Source of the DNA: Caldanaerobius fijiensis DSM 17918
GTDB lineage: Bacteria; Bacillota; Thermoanaerobacteria; Thermoanaerobacterales; Caldanaerobiaceae
Direction of reading: 5' to 3'
Length of the DNA: 63,112 nucleotides
Assembly (NCBI RefSeq): GCF_900129075.1
Contig: NZ_FQVH01000012.1
Location: forward strand, 1-63,112
Part shown: positions 48,201-56,106 of the stretch, piece by piece
Numbering within the stretch: position 1 is the stretch's first letter
Layout: each line of letters begins with the position of its first letter
The notes under the pieces: generated by a model
Databases searched by the model: none
The model's input: only the letters and a program-made list of their open reading frames with translations
Told to the model about the DNA's origin: nothing
Made by a program: the position numbers and the translations under genes

Positions 48201-48716
48201 ATGCGGCTGATGGAGGAGGCCATAAAAGAACTCAAGGGCGAACCTGTGGAGAAAGATGTGGAGGTAAGTGTAGACTTGAGCGTAAACGCATATATCGACG
48301 AAAATTATATCCCTGGTGAAGAGCAGAGGCTGGAGATGTATAAAAAGATAGCGGCTATAAGCAGTAAAGATGATGTCATGGATGTAGAGGATGAGCTATT
48401 GGATAGGTTTGGCGATGTTCCGCAGGTTACCAGAAACCTTATAACTATTGCGTATATAAAGTGCCTTGCCAGGAGTACCGGTATCGTATCTATTACCCAG
48501 AGAGGGGATATGGTCGTATTGTATTTAAAAGATCCTATATATCTACCTGATTATATTTTAAAAGAATATAAGAGCAGGCTTTATTATAATGCAGAAGAAA
48601 AACCCTATATTTCGCTGAAGGTATCGCAAAAGCCCTCTATGATGTTAAAGGAATTACAGGATTTTTTAGTAAAGCTAAAACAACTACAGGATCAGCCTGT
48701 GGCGGTGGCTCAATAA
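45213..48716 (+). CDS. mfd: Transcription-repair coupling factor
   Basis: 1167 residues from TTG 45213 (GGGAGGT upstream). UvrB-like N-terminal domains (KGQFSIRGGIVDFFP), the RNA-polymerase-interacting domain (PGDYVVHVNHGIGRYVGI), and RecG-like motor with Walker A GDVGYGKTEVA, DEEQRFGV, LTATPIPRTL and GRVGRSN. It removes stalled RNA polymerase and recruits UvrA. Full length. Confidence 0.97.
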   Translation: MLIEPLKELKEFNALLNDLTSGNTPVLATGLTDTQRVHVAYAISRITGKRILYIAQDELHARKIAGDFAFFTDNVGYFPSKEIMFYKTDAKSNELTEKRLSVIEKLLYGDDMIIVASIKSLLNRLTPPDRFKQALKTLKIGDTLDLSKFAADLVSMGYERVDMIEGKGQFSIRGGIVDFFPITEEKPYRVELFDDEIDSIRIFDVVSQRTEDVVDSVRLFPSRELMVTQDDIKRATDVISKELSKQVEKLKVHVPDAAQRLSDKISEYIERLENGADFADIDLFINYFFADTATLLDYIGDAIIFVDEPDKIKQTAEAHMFEFQEDFKTFLQKGEVLPGQASLMAPYDEVASRIQSGPVVIYNPFMRSLSGFSPKSFVSFTARSMHPFHYKMDMLVDELNVWQNMNYRVVLLSGDQNRGVSLCDNLIREGIRCQYREKAEGNIQKGQVIVVPGTLSNGFEYPDIRFVVVSDEEIFGTARKKRSFIVKKEGRIKSFAELKPGDYVVHVNHGIGRYVGINKIQVDGVTRDYLYIQYAGADKLYVPVDQLDMIQKYIGSEDAPPKLSKLGGSEWARTKSKVKQSIKNIASELIKLYAERSAMKGYAYPQDTPWQRQFEDQFPYEETPDQLRAIEEVKADMESDKVMDRLLCGDVGYGKTEVAIRAAFKAAISGKQVAVLCPTTILAEQHYNTFSNRFKDFPIKVDMLSRFRSKERQKETIKGIKDGTVDVVIGTHRLLQKDVVFHDLGLLIIDEEQRFGVRHKERIKQLKKNVDVLTLTATPIPRTLYMSLLNIRDMSVLENPPGERFPVQTYVVEYNDALIRDAILKELNRGGQVYFVYNRVASINNMATYLAQLVPEASIAVAHGQMSEKQLENVMMQFYEGKYDILLCTTIIETGLDIPNVNTIIVYDADNFGLSQLYQLRGRVGRSNRLAYAYFTYRKDKVLSQEAEKRLEAIKEFTEFGSGFKLALRDLEIRGAGNILGAEQHGHMMSVGYDMYMRLMEEAIKELKGEPVEKDVEVSVDLSVNAYIDENYIPGEEQRLEMYKKIAAISSKDDVMDVEDELLDRFGDVPQVTRNLITIAYIKCLARSTGIVSITQRGDMVVLYLKDPIYLPDYILKEYKSRLYYNAEEKPYISLKVSQKPSMMLKELQDFLVKLKQLQDQPVAVAQ

Positions 48717-48812
48717 TTTGTAACAAATATGAAATTGTATTTACACCTATAGTGATATATAATTAATTATGTTTATTGCACGATAATAAATAGTTAGAAG
48801 GAGTGGGTTTGT

Positions 48813-49808
48813 TTGATAAAAAAAGCAGCTTTTATCCTTGCTACGGCTGCTATTATCTTGTCGCTATTGACTGGATGTGGTTCTAATAACGTCGTAGCCA
48901 CAGTAAATGGGGAGCCGATTACAAAATCAGAGTTTCAGAAGGAGCTGAATGCTCAGATTTCCAGCATTGAGAGTAGCCAGGGCAAACAGGACTGGAGCGC
49001 CCAATATCAGGGTCAGAAGCTGGGGGATTCCTTAAAGACCGTGGTCTTGGAGTCTTTAATACTTCAAAAGTTGCAATTACAGCAAGCTAAAAAAGAAGGG
49101 ATAACGGTTACAAATCAAGAGGTCAACGAAAAGGTTGATGAACAGATAGCTTTGTATGAGACATATGCTGGGGGAAAAGATACTTTTGATAAGATGCTTA
49201 AAGACCAGAAAATGAGCAGAAATAAACTGGCTGCGCAGCTCAGAGATACCTATAAAAAATTGTTATTGATCCAAAAGCTTCAGCAGAAGCTCACAGCAAA
49301 TGTCACGGTTACAGAAGCCGAAGAAAAAAATTATTATGATACTCACAAGCTGGAGTTTAAACCTGACACAGTAACTGCAAGCCACATACTGGTCAATGAT
49401 GAGAAGACCGCTGAAGAGGTAGAGCAGAAGTTGAAAAAAGGAGCAGATTTTGCACAGCTGGCAAAGGAATATTCTATTGACACTGCCACCAAGGACAATG
49501 GAGGGGATCTTGGTACATTTACTTACGGGCAGATGGACCCGGATTTTGAAAAGGCTGCATTTGCACTAAAACCTGGGGAGATAAGTCAGCCTGTAAAGAC
49601 GAAGTTTGGATACCATATAATAAAGGTTACAGATAAAAAGATTATGCCCCAGCAATCTTTTAACCAGGTAAAAGAGGAAATAAGAAATAAGCTTTTAACT
49701 CAAAAGAAACAAAGCGAATATCAAAAGATACTGAATCAATGGAGGAAAAATGCCAAGATAGTGAAAAATCAAAGCGTGATTGACAGTGTAAAAGTCGAAA
49801 GCAAGTGA
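48813..49808 (+). CDS. Parvulin-type peptidylprolyl isomerase lipoprotein (PrsA/SurA-like)
   Basis: 331 residues from TTG 48813 (AAGGAGTG upstream). Lipoprotein signal with lipobox LLTGC, C22. A SurA-N-like helical domain precedes the parvulin domain at about 190-285 (SHILVNDEKTAEEVEQ, GGDLGTFTYGQMDPDFEKA, GYHIIKV). It folds exported proteins outside the membrane. TTGTAT with TATAAT 17 bp on lies upstream near 48735-48763. Confidence 0.9.
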   Translation: MIKKAAFILATAAIILSLLTGCGSNNVVATVNGEPITKSEFQKELNAQISSIESSQGKQDWSAQYQGQKLGDSLKTVVLESLILQKLQLQQAKKEGITVTNQEVNEKVDEQIALYETYAGGKDTFDKMLKDQKMSRNKLAAQLRDTYKKLLLIQKLQQKLTANVTVTEAEEKNYYDTHKLEFKPDTVTASHILVNDEKTAEEVEQKLKKGADFAQLAKEYSIDTATKDNGGDLGTFTYGQMDPDFEKAAFALKPGEISQPVKTKFGYHIIKVTDKKIMPQQSFNQVKEEIRNKLLTQKKQSEYQKILNQWRKNAKIVKNQSVIDSVKVESK

Positions 49809-49832
49809 TACGCCTTATTACGTTTTCTTTTG

Positions 49833-49861
49833 GAATAAATTTTAGTAAAAGATAAATACTA
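49833..49861 (+). promoter_or_regulatory. Candidate sigma-G promoter of spoVT
   Basis: GAATA (49833-49837) and AATACTA (49855-49861) are 17 bp apart, close to the sigma-G consensus gMATA and CATACTA. spoVT belongs to the sigma-G regulon in Bacillus. Confidence 0.4.
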
Positions 49862-49903
49862 ATGGTAAATTGAATAATTATTAACTCAAAGGAGGTTGCA
49901 GTT

Positions 49904-50452
49904 TTGAAAGCAACAGGTATAGTAAGGCGCATAGATGACCTCGGTAGAGTAGTTATTCCAAAAGAAATAAGGCGTACACTTAGAATACGAGAGGGTGATC
50001 CGTTAGAAATATTTACAGATAGGGAAGGCGAAATTATACTCAAGAAGTATTCGCCGATTGGAGAGTTAAGTGATTTTGCCCAGCAATATGCAGAGTCATT
50101 GTATCAGTCTACAAAACACCCTGTGTATATTGCTGATAATGATTCCATCATAGCTGTTGCTGGGGCGCCAAAGAAGGAGTATATGGATAAGTCCATAAGC
50201 CCTGAGCTGGAAAAGCTTATGATGGTTAAAAAAGGTGTGATACTGGGTAATGGAGGAGAGGGCGACGCTATTAAAATATGCGATGAGGAGACGGAGCCTT
50301 TTTCTCAGGTGATCGTTCCGATCATGTCAAGAGGTGAGTGCATAGGAGCGGTTATCATTGAATCCAGGGAGGCCGGAGAACCTCTGGGGGAAGTGGAGAT
50401 GAAATTAGCAGAAACAGCGGCATCTTTTCTTGGTAAACAGATGGAAGACTAA
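49904..50452 (+). CDS. spoVT: Stage V sporulation protein T
   Basis: 182 residues from TTG 49904 (AAAGGAGGT upstream). N-terminal AbrB domain MKATGIVRRIDDLGRVVIPK and EIRRTLRIREGDPLEIF, then a GAF-like C-terminal domain. SpoVT regulates late forespore genes. Located after mfd and the parvulin gene. A strong terminator follows. Confidence 0.95.
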   Translation: MKATGIVRRIDDLGRVVIPKEIRRTLRIREGDPLEIFTDREGEIILKKYSPIGELSDFAQQYAESLYQSTKHPVYIADNDSIIAVAGAPKKEYMDKSISPELEKLMMVKKGVILGNGGEGDAIKICDEETEPFSQVIVPIMSRGECIGAVIIESREAGEPLGEVEMKLAETAASFLGKQMED

Positions 50453-50453
50453 A

Positions 50454-50482
50454 AAGAAGCAGCAAACTGCTTCTTTTTTTTA
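50454..50482 (+). terminator. Intrinsic terminator after spoVT
   Basis: AAGAAGCAG (50454-50462) pairs with CTGCTTCTT (50467-50475) around CAAA, then a run of T. Confidence 0.9.
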
Positions 50483-50559
50483 TATCAAAGCGCAGCTGAA
50501 AACATATACTGTTATTAAGAAGGTACAATTTAAAAGCGGTGATAAGGGGGATGGCCTGG

Positions 50560-51459
50560 ATGAAGGAATTTCATATCGGTGATCTGGTTACAAGAAAATC
50601 CTATAATGGCGATATATTGTTCAGGATATGCGATATTTTAAACGTAAGCGGATTAAAAAATTATATATTGCGAGGTGTCAATGTAAGGATAATGGCAGAT
50701 GCCCCGGGAGACGACCTGGAACCGCAGCCCATGACGAGAATGGGCGAACTCGACGAGGAACTTTCGAGACAGGCCGAAGAGATGATAAACAAGATATTAA
50801 GAGAGCGGGAATCACAGCAAAGTGCTCGCAGGCGAAGAAGAAGTCGAAAAAAAAAATGCAGTGATGAATTTAGAGGGGAAGAGATATTTTCAAAACCGGG
50901 CAAAGTATTACACATAGATGGTGACAGGGAGTATCTGAATATATGCCTTGACACTTATAGGCAGCTCAATGTAAATGTTGCAGGAGTTAATGTGGAAGAA
51001 AAAGAGCAGCCAGTTGTAGTATTTGATTTGCTCAAGACCTATACACCGGATATTTTGGTTTTGACAGGCCATGATGGTATCATAAAGCACAGGAATGATT
51101 ATAATGATTTAAACAGCTACCGCAATTCCAGGTACTTTGTAGAGGCTGTAAAAAAGGCCAGAGAATTTGAACCATCGCTGGATGATCTGGTTATATTTGC
51201 AGGAGCATGTCAATCCCATTACGAGGCTTTGATACAGGCAGGTGCCAATTATGCCAGTTCACCAAAAAGGGTTTTAATACACGCCCTTGATCCTGTTTTT
51301 ATATGTGAGAAGATTGCTTATACCAGCATAAATGATGTAGTATCGCCGAAAGATATTATTTCCAATACAATAACAGGGATAAGCGGGATTGGCGGTTTGC
51401 AGACAAGGGGAAAGTACAGGAATGGGATCCCTAATGTAAATTACAAATTGAAGAGTTAA
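50560..51459 (+). CDS. yabG: Sporulation-specific protease YabG
   Basis: 299 residues from ATG 50560 (AAGGGGGAT upstream; GTG 50539 is the alternative). FHIGDLVTRKSYNGDILFRI at the start and VLHIDGDREYL, ILVLTGHDG, VEAVKKAREFEPSLDDLVIFAGACQSHYEALIQAG are typical of YabG. It processes spore coat proteins in the mother cell. A stretch of basic residues (ARRRRRSRKKK) near 90-105 separates two parts. The order yabG-veg is as in Bacillus. Confidence 0.93.
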   Translation: MKEFHIGDLVTRKSYNGDILFRICDILNVSGLKNYILRGVNVRIMADAPGDDLEPQPMTRMGELDEELSRQAEEMINKILRERESQQSARRRRRSRKKKCSDEFRGEEIFSKPGKVLHIDGDREYLNICLDTYRQLNVNVAGVNVEEKEQPVVVFDLLKTYTPDILVLTGHDGIIKHRNDYNDLNSYRNSRYFVEAVKKAREFEPSLDDLVIFAGACQSHYEALIQAGANYASSPKRVLIHALDPVFICEKIAYTSINDVVSPKDIISNTITGISGIGGLQTRGKYRNGIPNVNYKLKS

Positions 51460-51470
51460 TTTAAAAAAGT

Positions 51471-51499
51471 TTGACTTTTTAAAAAATGTGTGCTAAAAT
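51471..51499 (+). promoter_or_regulatory. veg: Strong sigma-A promoter of veg
   Basis: TTGACT (51471-51476), 17-bp spacer, TAAAAT (51494-51499), 31 bp before the start. The veg promoter of Bacillus is a known strong vegetative promoter. Confidence 0.7.
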
Positions 51500-51529
51500 A
51501 TAAAGAGTTAAAAGAGAGAGGTGATGTTA

Positions 51530-51793
51530 GTGGCGGATAAAAGTGCTCTCATCGCCATAAAAAAAGACATAGACAGCCATATTGGCGAAAGGGTTAAGCT
51601 GAAGACCAATGGCGGTCGGAAAAAAACAGTGATAAGAGAAGGAATTTTAGAGAAGACATACCCTTGTATTTTTGTTATCAAGCTGGATTCTCCAGGTCTG
51701 ACCAGAAGAGTTACTTTTAGCTATTCAGATATATTGACAGAGACGATTGAGATTACATTGATAAATGATAATAAAAAAATAGCCTGTGTATAA
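51530..51793 (+). CDS. veg: Veg protein
   Basis: 87 residues from GTG 51530 (AGAGAGGTGAT upstream). SALIAIKKDIDSHIGERVKLKTNGGRKKT...REGILEKTYPCIFVI is the Veg family, involved in biofilm regulation in Bacillus. Length is normal. Terminated by the hairpin that follows immediately. Confidence 0.93.
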   Translation: MADKSALIAIKKDIDSHIGERVKLKTNGGRKKTVIREGILEKTYPCIFVIKLDSPGLTRRVTFSYSDILTETIEITLINDNKKIACV

Positions 51794-51824
51794 AAAGACC
51801 ATTTAAGTGGTCTTTAATTTTTGT
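51794..51824 (+). terminator. Intrinsic terminator after veg
   Basis: AAAGACCA (51794-51801) and TGGTCTTT (51808-51815) form a perfect stem around TTTAAG, followed by AATTTTTG. Confidence 0.8.
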
Positions 51825-51852
51825 CATATTTTCTATCCCTGAACCATACTAT
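51824..51852 (+). promoter_or_regulatory. Sigma-E-type promoter of the sipL-like gene
   Basis: TCATATT (51824-51830), 14-bp spacer, CATACTAT (51845-51852). Both boxes and spacing closely match the mother-cell sigma-E consensus. SipL is sigma-E dependent in Clostridioides. Confidence 0.7.
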
Positions 51853-51881
51853 ATAACAGTATACATGGGGAGGGGAATGGA

Positions 51882-53429
51882 ATGGGATTAGAGCTGATAA
51901 AAGAAAATGTAGTAGTAGAACAGGTCGTTGGTGAGAATAGATTTCAAGCGCTGATTTCCCACGACATAGTTGTAGGGGATTTAAAACTGGATGTGGAGAA
52001 GATACTGTCGGTTTCAGCTTATAACAATATAATAAGGCACGAGATAATACAGGGTAAAGCTGTTATTGAAGGGATGTTAAATTGCAGTGTATTGTACACA
52101 GGCGATACAGACAAGCTAATTGAACGCATAGATGCTCAGATACCTTATACCCAGTATGTGGATATCAAAGGGGCTGAAGCCAGGATGACATGTGAGGTGT
52201 CAGATTATATTGAGAGCGCAGATGCCAGTATATCAAACAGCCGTAAGATTTCACTAAACGTATTGGTGGATCTAAATATCAAGGTGATAGAAAGGAAAAG
52301 TATCGATTTGATAGCTGATATATCCGGATTGCCTGATATACAGGTCTTGAGAAAAGACATAAAGATTAATAACACAGTAGGTCAAGGAGTATCTCAGGAA
52401 ATAGTCCGGGAAGAGCTGGAACTTCCTCAAAACAAATTGGACATAGACGAAATCCTTAAGGCAGATGTAAATGTGGCTGTAGAAAATGTGGCGGTGACAT
52501 CAGGCAGAGTCACAGCGGAAGGATATGTTTCATTAAATGTGATGTATTATACCGGCGAATCTGTTCATCCACTGGAAAAAGTTGCGTACGAATTGCCCTT
52601 TGTTCAAGTGACAGAAATACAGGGTGCAGATGAAGGGATGCTTGCCGATGTTAAGTTTTACATTGATGATACCAGCTTTAAAGTTACCCAGGATGCAGAT
52701 GGTAAGAACAGGATAATAAGTGCCGAGGTACTTTTAAAATGCGTGGCTAAAGCTCGCATGGAAGACATAAGGGATGTTATAGCAGATGCATACAGTATGA
52801 TGAGAGCCACCCAGCTATCTAAAAGCACTTACAGGTATAGAGAGCTTATAGCTAAAGAAGAGTCACAGGTGGAGATAAGAGAGGTTATAAATCTGTCAGA
52901 GCCTGCTACTAACATATACGATGTCAATACAAGGCCTGTTATAATTGATTATACCGTGTCAGACGGCAAGGTGATCTCTAATGGTGTTTTGCAAGTTTCT
53001 GCAATATACATGACGTCAGGAGGAGATACGGTGGTAACGGGTGACATGCAAGAGATTCCGTTTAATATGGCTGTAGAAGCTCCTGACGCCACATCAGATA
53101 TGTTTGCGGACATTGAGATATTGGGGAATAAATTTACTTACGAGCTTAAGACCTCAAGGCAATTGGAATTGAAATCCGTGGTGAATGTAAGTGTGGCGGT
53201 TTTTGCCGATAGGGATATAGAGCTGGTTACGTCAATTGAAGAACTGGATGTCCCACAACCCGAAAGAGCCAGTATAACGGTCTATATGGTGCAGAAAGGC
53301 GATGACCTGTGGGGTATAGCCAAGAGATATCGGACTTCAAGGGAAGATATTTTGAATGCCAACGGTATACAGGAAGAGGATGTAAAGCCAGGGTTAAAAT
53401 TGTTAATACCAAAAAAATTCGTCCAATAA
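51882..53429 (+). CDS. sipL: SipL-like SPOCS/LysM spore coat morphogenesis protein
   Basis: 515 residues. Three repeats of the SPOCS (DUF3794) domain (for example ISHDIVVGDLKLDVEKILSV, NSRKISLNVLVDLNIKVIERK) and a C-terminal LysM domain YMVQKGDDLWGIAKRYRTSREDIL. This is the architecture of SipL, which binds SpoIVA and positions the coat in Clostridia. The location veg-sipL-ispE is typical. A sigma-E promoter lies 30 bp upstream. Confidence 0.9.
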   Translation: MGLELIKENVVVEQVVGENRFQALISHDIVVGDLKLDVEKILSVSAYNNIIRHEIIQGKAVIEGMLNCSVLYTGDTDKLIERIDAQIPYTQYVDIKGAEARMTCEVSDYIESADASISNSRKISLNVLVDLNIKVIERKSIDLIADISGLPDIQVLRKDIKINNTVGQGVSQEIVREELELPQNKLDIDEILKADVNVAVENVAVTSGRVTAEGYVSLNVMYYTGESVHPLEKVAYELPFVQVTEIQGADEGMLADVKFYIDDTSFKVTQDADGKNRIISAEVLLKCVAKARMEDIRDVIADAYSMMRATQLSKSTYRYRELIAKEESQVEIREVINLSEPATNIYDVNTRPVIIDYTVSDGKVISNGVLQVSAIYMTSGGDTVVTGDMQEIPFNMAVEAPDATSDMFADIEILGNKFTYELKTSRQLELKSVVNVSVAVFADRDIELVTSIEELDVPQPERASITVYMVQKGDDLWGIAKRYRTSREDILNANGIQEEDVKPGLKLLIPKKFVQ

Positions 53430-53440
53430 CGTAAAGTTAA

Positions 53441-53470
53441 AAAGTATTCCCTCAGGGGATACTTTTTTAT
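53441..53470 (+). terminator. Intrinsic terminator after the sipL-like gene
   Basis: AAAAGTATTCCC (53441-53452) pairs with GGGGATACTTTT (53456-53467) around TCA, with TTTTTT following. Confidence 0.85.
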
Positions 53471-53535
53471 ATACACTTTTTCAAAAATGTGTTGTATAAT
53501 ATATACAAGAAAAATAATATAACAGGGTGTTTGTA

Positions 53536-54393
53536 TTGAAAATAAAAGCGTATGCAAAAGTTAATCTTTCGCTTAATGTTCTGGACAGAAGAAGTGATGG
53601 TTATCATCACATAGAAACTATAATGCAAAGTATCAACTTATACGATGTAGTACAGCTGGAAAAGAGTAGTAACGGCATCCAGCTCACATGTGAGGGCATC
53701 AAGCTGCCATGTGATAGCAGAAATATCGCCTATAAGGCCGCGGAGCTTATGATAAAAAGATTTAGGCTGCAAGGCGGTATCAAAATTCACATTCAAAAGC
53801 ACATACCTGTTGCAGCGGGCCTTGCAGGAGGGAGTACGGATGCAGCCGCTGTGATAAAGGGTATCAACAAGCTCTATGGCTTGAATTTAAACGATAAGGA
53901 TTTAAGCAATATCGGGCTTGAGATTGGAGCTGATGTGCCATTTTGCATAAAGGGCGGAACGGGTTTGGCCATGGGTATTGGAGAGGAGATTGTACCTTTA
54001 CCCACGCCTAAACTGGATATAGTGTTGATAAAGCCAGGAGCTTCGGCGTCTACGAAGGTCATTTATCAGTTATATGATGAATTGAAAGAACATGTGCATC
54101 CTGATGTTCGCGGCCAAGCTGAGGCCATCATAAAAGGCGATTTAAAAAAGGTGTGCAAGCTGGCGGCAAATGGGCTAGAAGCTGTGACGATGAAGATATG
54201 TCCTGAGGTTGTACAAGCCAAAAAAGCCCTTATAGATTCAGGATGTGAGGTTGCCCTTATGAGTGGGAGCGGAACTGCTGTTTACGGGATATACAGGGAT
54301 AAGTTTGCTGCACAGGAAGCGTACAGGCTATTAAAGCGCAATTATTTAACCTTTTTAGTAAAAACTATTGATGAGGAGAGTGCAAATGGATAA
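53536..54393 (+). CDS. ispE: 4-diphosphocytidyl-2-C-methyl-D-erythritol kinase
   Basis: 285 residues from TTG 53536 (AGGGTG upstream). KAYAKVNLSLNVLDRRSDGYHHIETIMQ and GHMP motif PVAAGLAGGSTDAAAVIKG are diagnostic; the late motif is ALMSGSGTAVYGI. It acts in the MEP isoprenoid pathway. It overlaps the GntR gene by 8 bp. Confidence 0.95.
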   Translation: MKIKAYAKVNLSLNVLDRRSDGYHHIETIMQSINLYDVVQLEKSSNGIQLTCEGIKLPCDSRNIAYKAAELMIKRFRLQGGIKIHIQKHIPVAAGLAGGSTDAAAVIKGINKLYGLNLNDKDLSNIGLEIGADVPFCIKGGTGLAMGIGEEIVPLPTPKLDIVLIKPGASASTKVIYQLYDELKEHVHPDVRGQAEAIIKGDLKKVCKLAANGLEAVTMKICPEVVQAKKALIDSGCEVALMSGSGTAVYGIYRDKFAAQEAYRLLKRNYLTFLVKTIDEESANG

Positions 54394-55057
54394 CGGAATG
54401 TTTCAACTGGAAAATTATAAACCATTAAGGGAATTGGTTTTTGAACATATAAAACGCGCGATTATAACAGGCGAGCTGAAACCGGGTGAACGGCTTATGG
54501 AGGTGCAATTAGCAGAGAAATTGGGCGTCAGCCGCACACCTGTAAGAGAGGCAATACGAAAATTGGAGCTGGAAGGCCTTGTGGTGATGGTACCTCGCAA
54601 AGGTGCGTTTGTATCTGATGTGTCATTAAAAGATATCATTGACGTTTTTGAGGTAAGAGAGACGTTAGAGGGTCTCGCATCTTATCTGGCCGCAGAGAGG
54701 ATAACTAAGGAAGAGATAGATAACCTGGCTGAAATACTTAAAAAGACTAAAGAGAATGTAGAAAAAGGAGATAGTCGGGGTATAATAGAGTGTGATGTGA
54801 AGTTTCACGATGCGGTGTTCAATGCATCGAGAAACGAAAAGCTCATTCAAATTATGGCCAATTTACAGGAACACATACACCGTTTTAGGATAATCTATAT
54901 AAATATGAGTGAAAGAGCCAATAAACTGGTAGAAGAACACGGGGAACTTTTAAACGCCATTAAAACGGGAAATGCTCAACAGGCAAGAAAATTAGCTATA
55001 AAACATGTAGAGAGCATCCAGAGAGAGGTAATAAAAGAATTGAGCCAGGATAAATAA
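54386..55057 (+). CDS. GntR-family (FadR/FCD) transcriptional regulator
   Basis: 223 residues from ATG 54386 (AGGAGAG upstream within ispE). Winged helix REAIRKLELEGLVVMVPRKGAFV and the FCD ligand domain with EVRETLEGLASYLAA and metal-type His in FHDAVFNASRNE. The ligand is likely a small organic acid. Its place between ispE and a nucleotidyltransferase is conserved in some Clostridia. Confidence 0.9.
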   Translation: MDNGMFQLENYKPLRELVFEHIKRAIITGELKPGERLMEVQLAEKLGVSRTPVREAIRKLELEGLVVMVPRKGAFVSDVSLKDIIDVFEVRETLEGLASYLAAERITKEEIDNLAEILKKTKENVEKGDSRGIIECDVKFHDAVFNASRNEKLIQIMANLQEHIHRFRIIYINMSERANKLVEEHGELLNAIKTGNAQQARKLAIKHVESIQREVIKELSQDK

Positions 55058-55070
55058 GGAGGTCTTATAT

Positions 55071-55811
55071 ATGTTAAATGCCGTTGTATTGGCAGGCAGT
55101 GGAGATGATGACAAGCTCCCTAATAAGCCTCTACTCAAGATTAGGAATAAGCCCATGATATTATATGTGACAGATGCGCTAAAGGCCACAGGAATTGTAG
55201 ATAAGATAGTCATTGTGGGAAATGCGAAAAATTTGGCTCCTCTATTTAATGGAGATGACATCTGTCATGTGATAAACGGCGGCAAAAATATGATGGACAA
55301 CCTGGTTTTAGGCGTAAAATATCTTGGCGACAGTGAAAGGGTATTGGTTTTGACATCGGATATCCCGATGATAACACCTGAGGCCATTGTGGACTTTGTG
55401 GAAAAGGCCAGAGCTATAGGTGGTGACTTTTGTTACCCTATAGTGAAGAAGGAAGTAAACAAACAGAAATTCCCGGGAGCTAAGCGCACGTATGCTCGGT
55501 TGCGAGAGGGTACTTTCACCGGAGGCAATATAATTTATATGAATCCCAGGATTATAGATAACCTTATGGATAAGGCTCAACAGGTTATAGAAAACCGTAA
55601 AAGACCGATAAAACTGGTGAAGATGCTTGGGTGGTCTTTTACGATGAAATTTTTGTTAGGAAGGCTTACCATACCTAAAGTTGAAGAGCGGGTTTCAAAT
55701 ATGCTCGGCATAGATGCAAGGGCAATTATTTCAGATTATCCTGAAATAGGAAATGATGTGGACAAATTATCGGATGTAGAAATGGCTGAAAATTATATAA
55801 AATCTGCTTGA
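55071..55811 (+). CDS. MobA-like NTP transferase family protein
   Basis: 246 residues. N-terminal LNAVVLAGSGDD (nucleotide loop resembling LAGGxS), KPLLKIRNKPMILYVTDAL and LTSDIPMITPEAIVDFV fit the nucleotidyltransferase/GT-A fold. The third Gly-rich residue pattern differs from MobA. The donor and acceptor are unknown. GGAGG precedes ATG. A tetraloop terminator follows. Confidence 0.7.
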   Translation: MLNAVVLAGSGDDDKLPNKPLLKIRNKPMILYVTDALKATGIVDKIVIVGNAKNLAPLFNGDDICHVINGGKNMMDNLVLGVKYLGDSERVLVLTSDIPMITPEAIVDFVEKARAIGGDFCYPIVKKEVNKQKFPGAKRTYARLREGTFTGGNIIYMNPRIIDNLMDKAQQVIENRKRPIKLVKMLGWSFTMKFLLGRLTIPKVEERVSNMLGIDARAIISDYPEIGNDVDKLSDVEMAENYIKSA

Positions 55812-55815
55812 ACTT

Positions 55816-55838
55816 AAAACACCGAAAGGTGTTTTTTT
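55816..55838 (+). terminator. Intrinsic terminator with GNRA tetraloop
   Basis: AAAACACC (55816-55823), GAAA loop, GGTGTTTT (55828-55835), then T-run. Confidence 0.9.
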
Positions 55839-55841
55839 TAT

Positions 55842-55871
55842 GCATAAAGTTTTTGCACAATGTTCAATCTA
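55842..55871 (+). promoter_or_regulatory. Candidate sigma-G promoter of the germination operon
   Basis: GCATA (55842-55846) and CAATCTA (55865-55871) are 18 bp apart, near the sigma-G consensus. gerA-type operons are transcribed by sigma-G in the forespore. Confidence 0.4.
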
Positions 55872-55887
55872 ATGTAGGGTGGTATTG

Positions 55888-56100
55888 TTGAACAATATTT
55901 TAAATTACATCAGGATGAGATTCGACATCTATATGTTGCTGCTGATGTTGAGTATGGGGATTTTTCTGGCACTTATAGATACGGAAAATCTCAAAAAGAA
56001 GGAATTAAAAAAAGACGAAGGCATTGCTCGAAAAATAGGTTTTTTTTACATCGTCTTTGCGTGTGCAATGTACATAATTAAGAGCATATGGTTAAGGTGA
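55888..56100 (+). CDS. Small two-helix membrane protein (CLC_0170-like)
   Basis: About 70 residues from TTG 55888 (AGGGTGG upstream). Two hydrophobic segments (YMLLLMLSMGIFLALID and IGFFYIVFACAMYIIKSIW) with a charged loop KKKELKKDEG between. Similar small proteins lie near gerA in Clostridia. It ends 6 bp before gerA, so is probably in the germination operon. Function unknown. Confidence 0.65.
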   Translation: MNNILNYIRMRFDIYMLLLMLSMGIFLALIDTENLKKKELKKDEGIARKIGFFYIVFACAMYIIKSIWLR

Positions 56101-56106
56101 TTGTGA

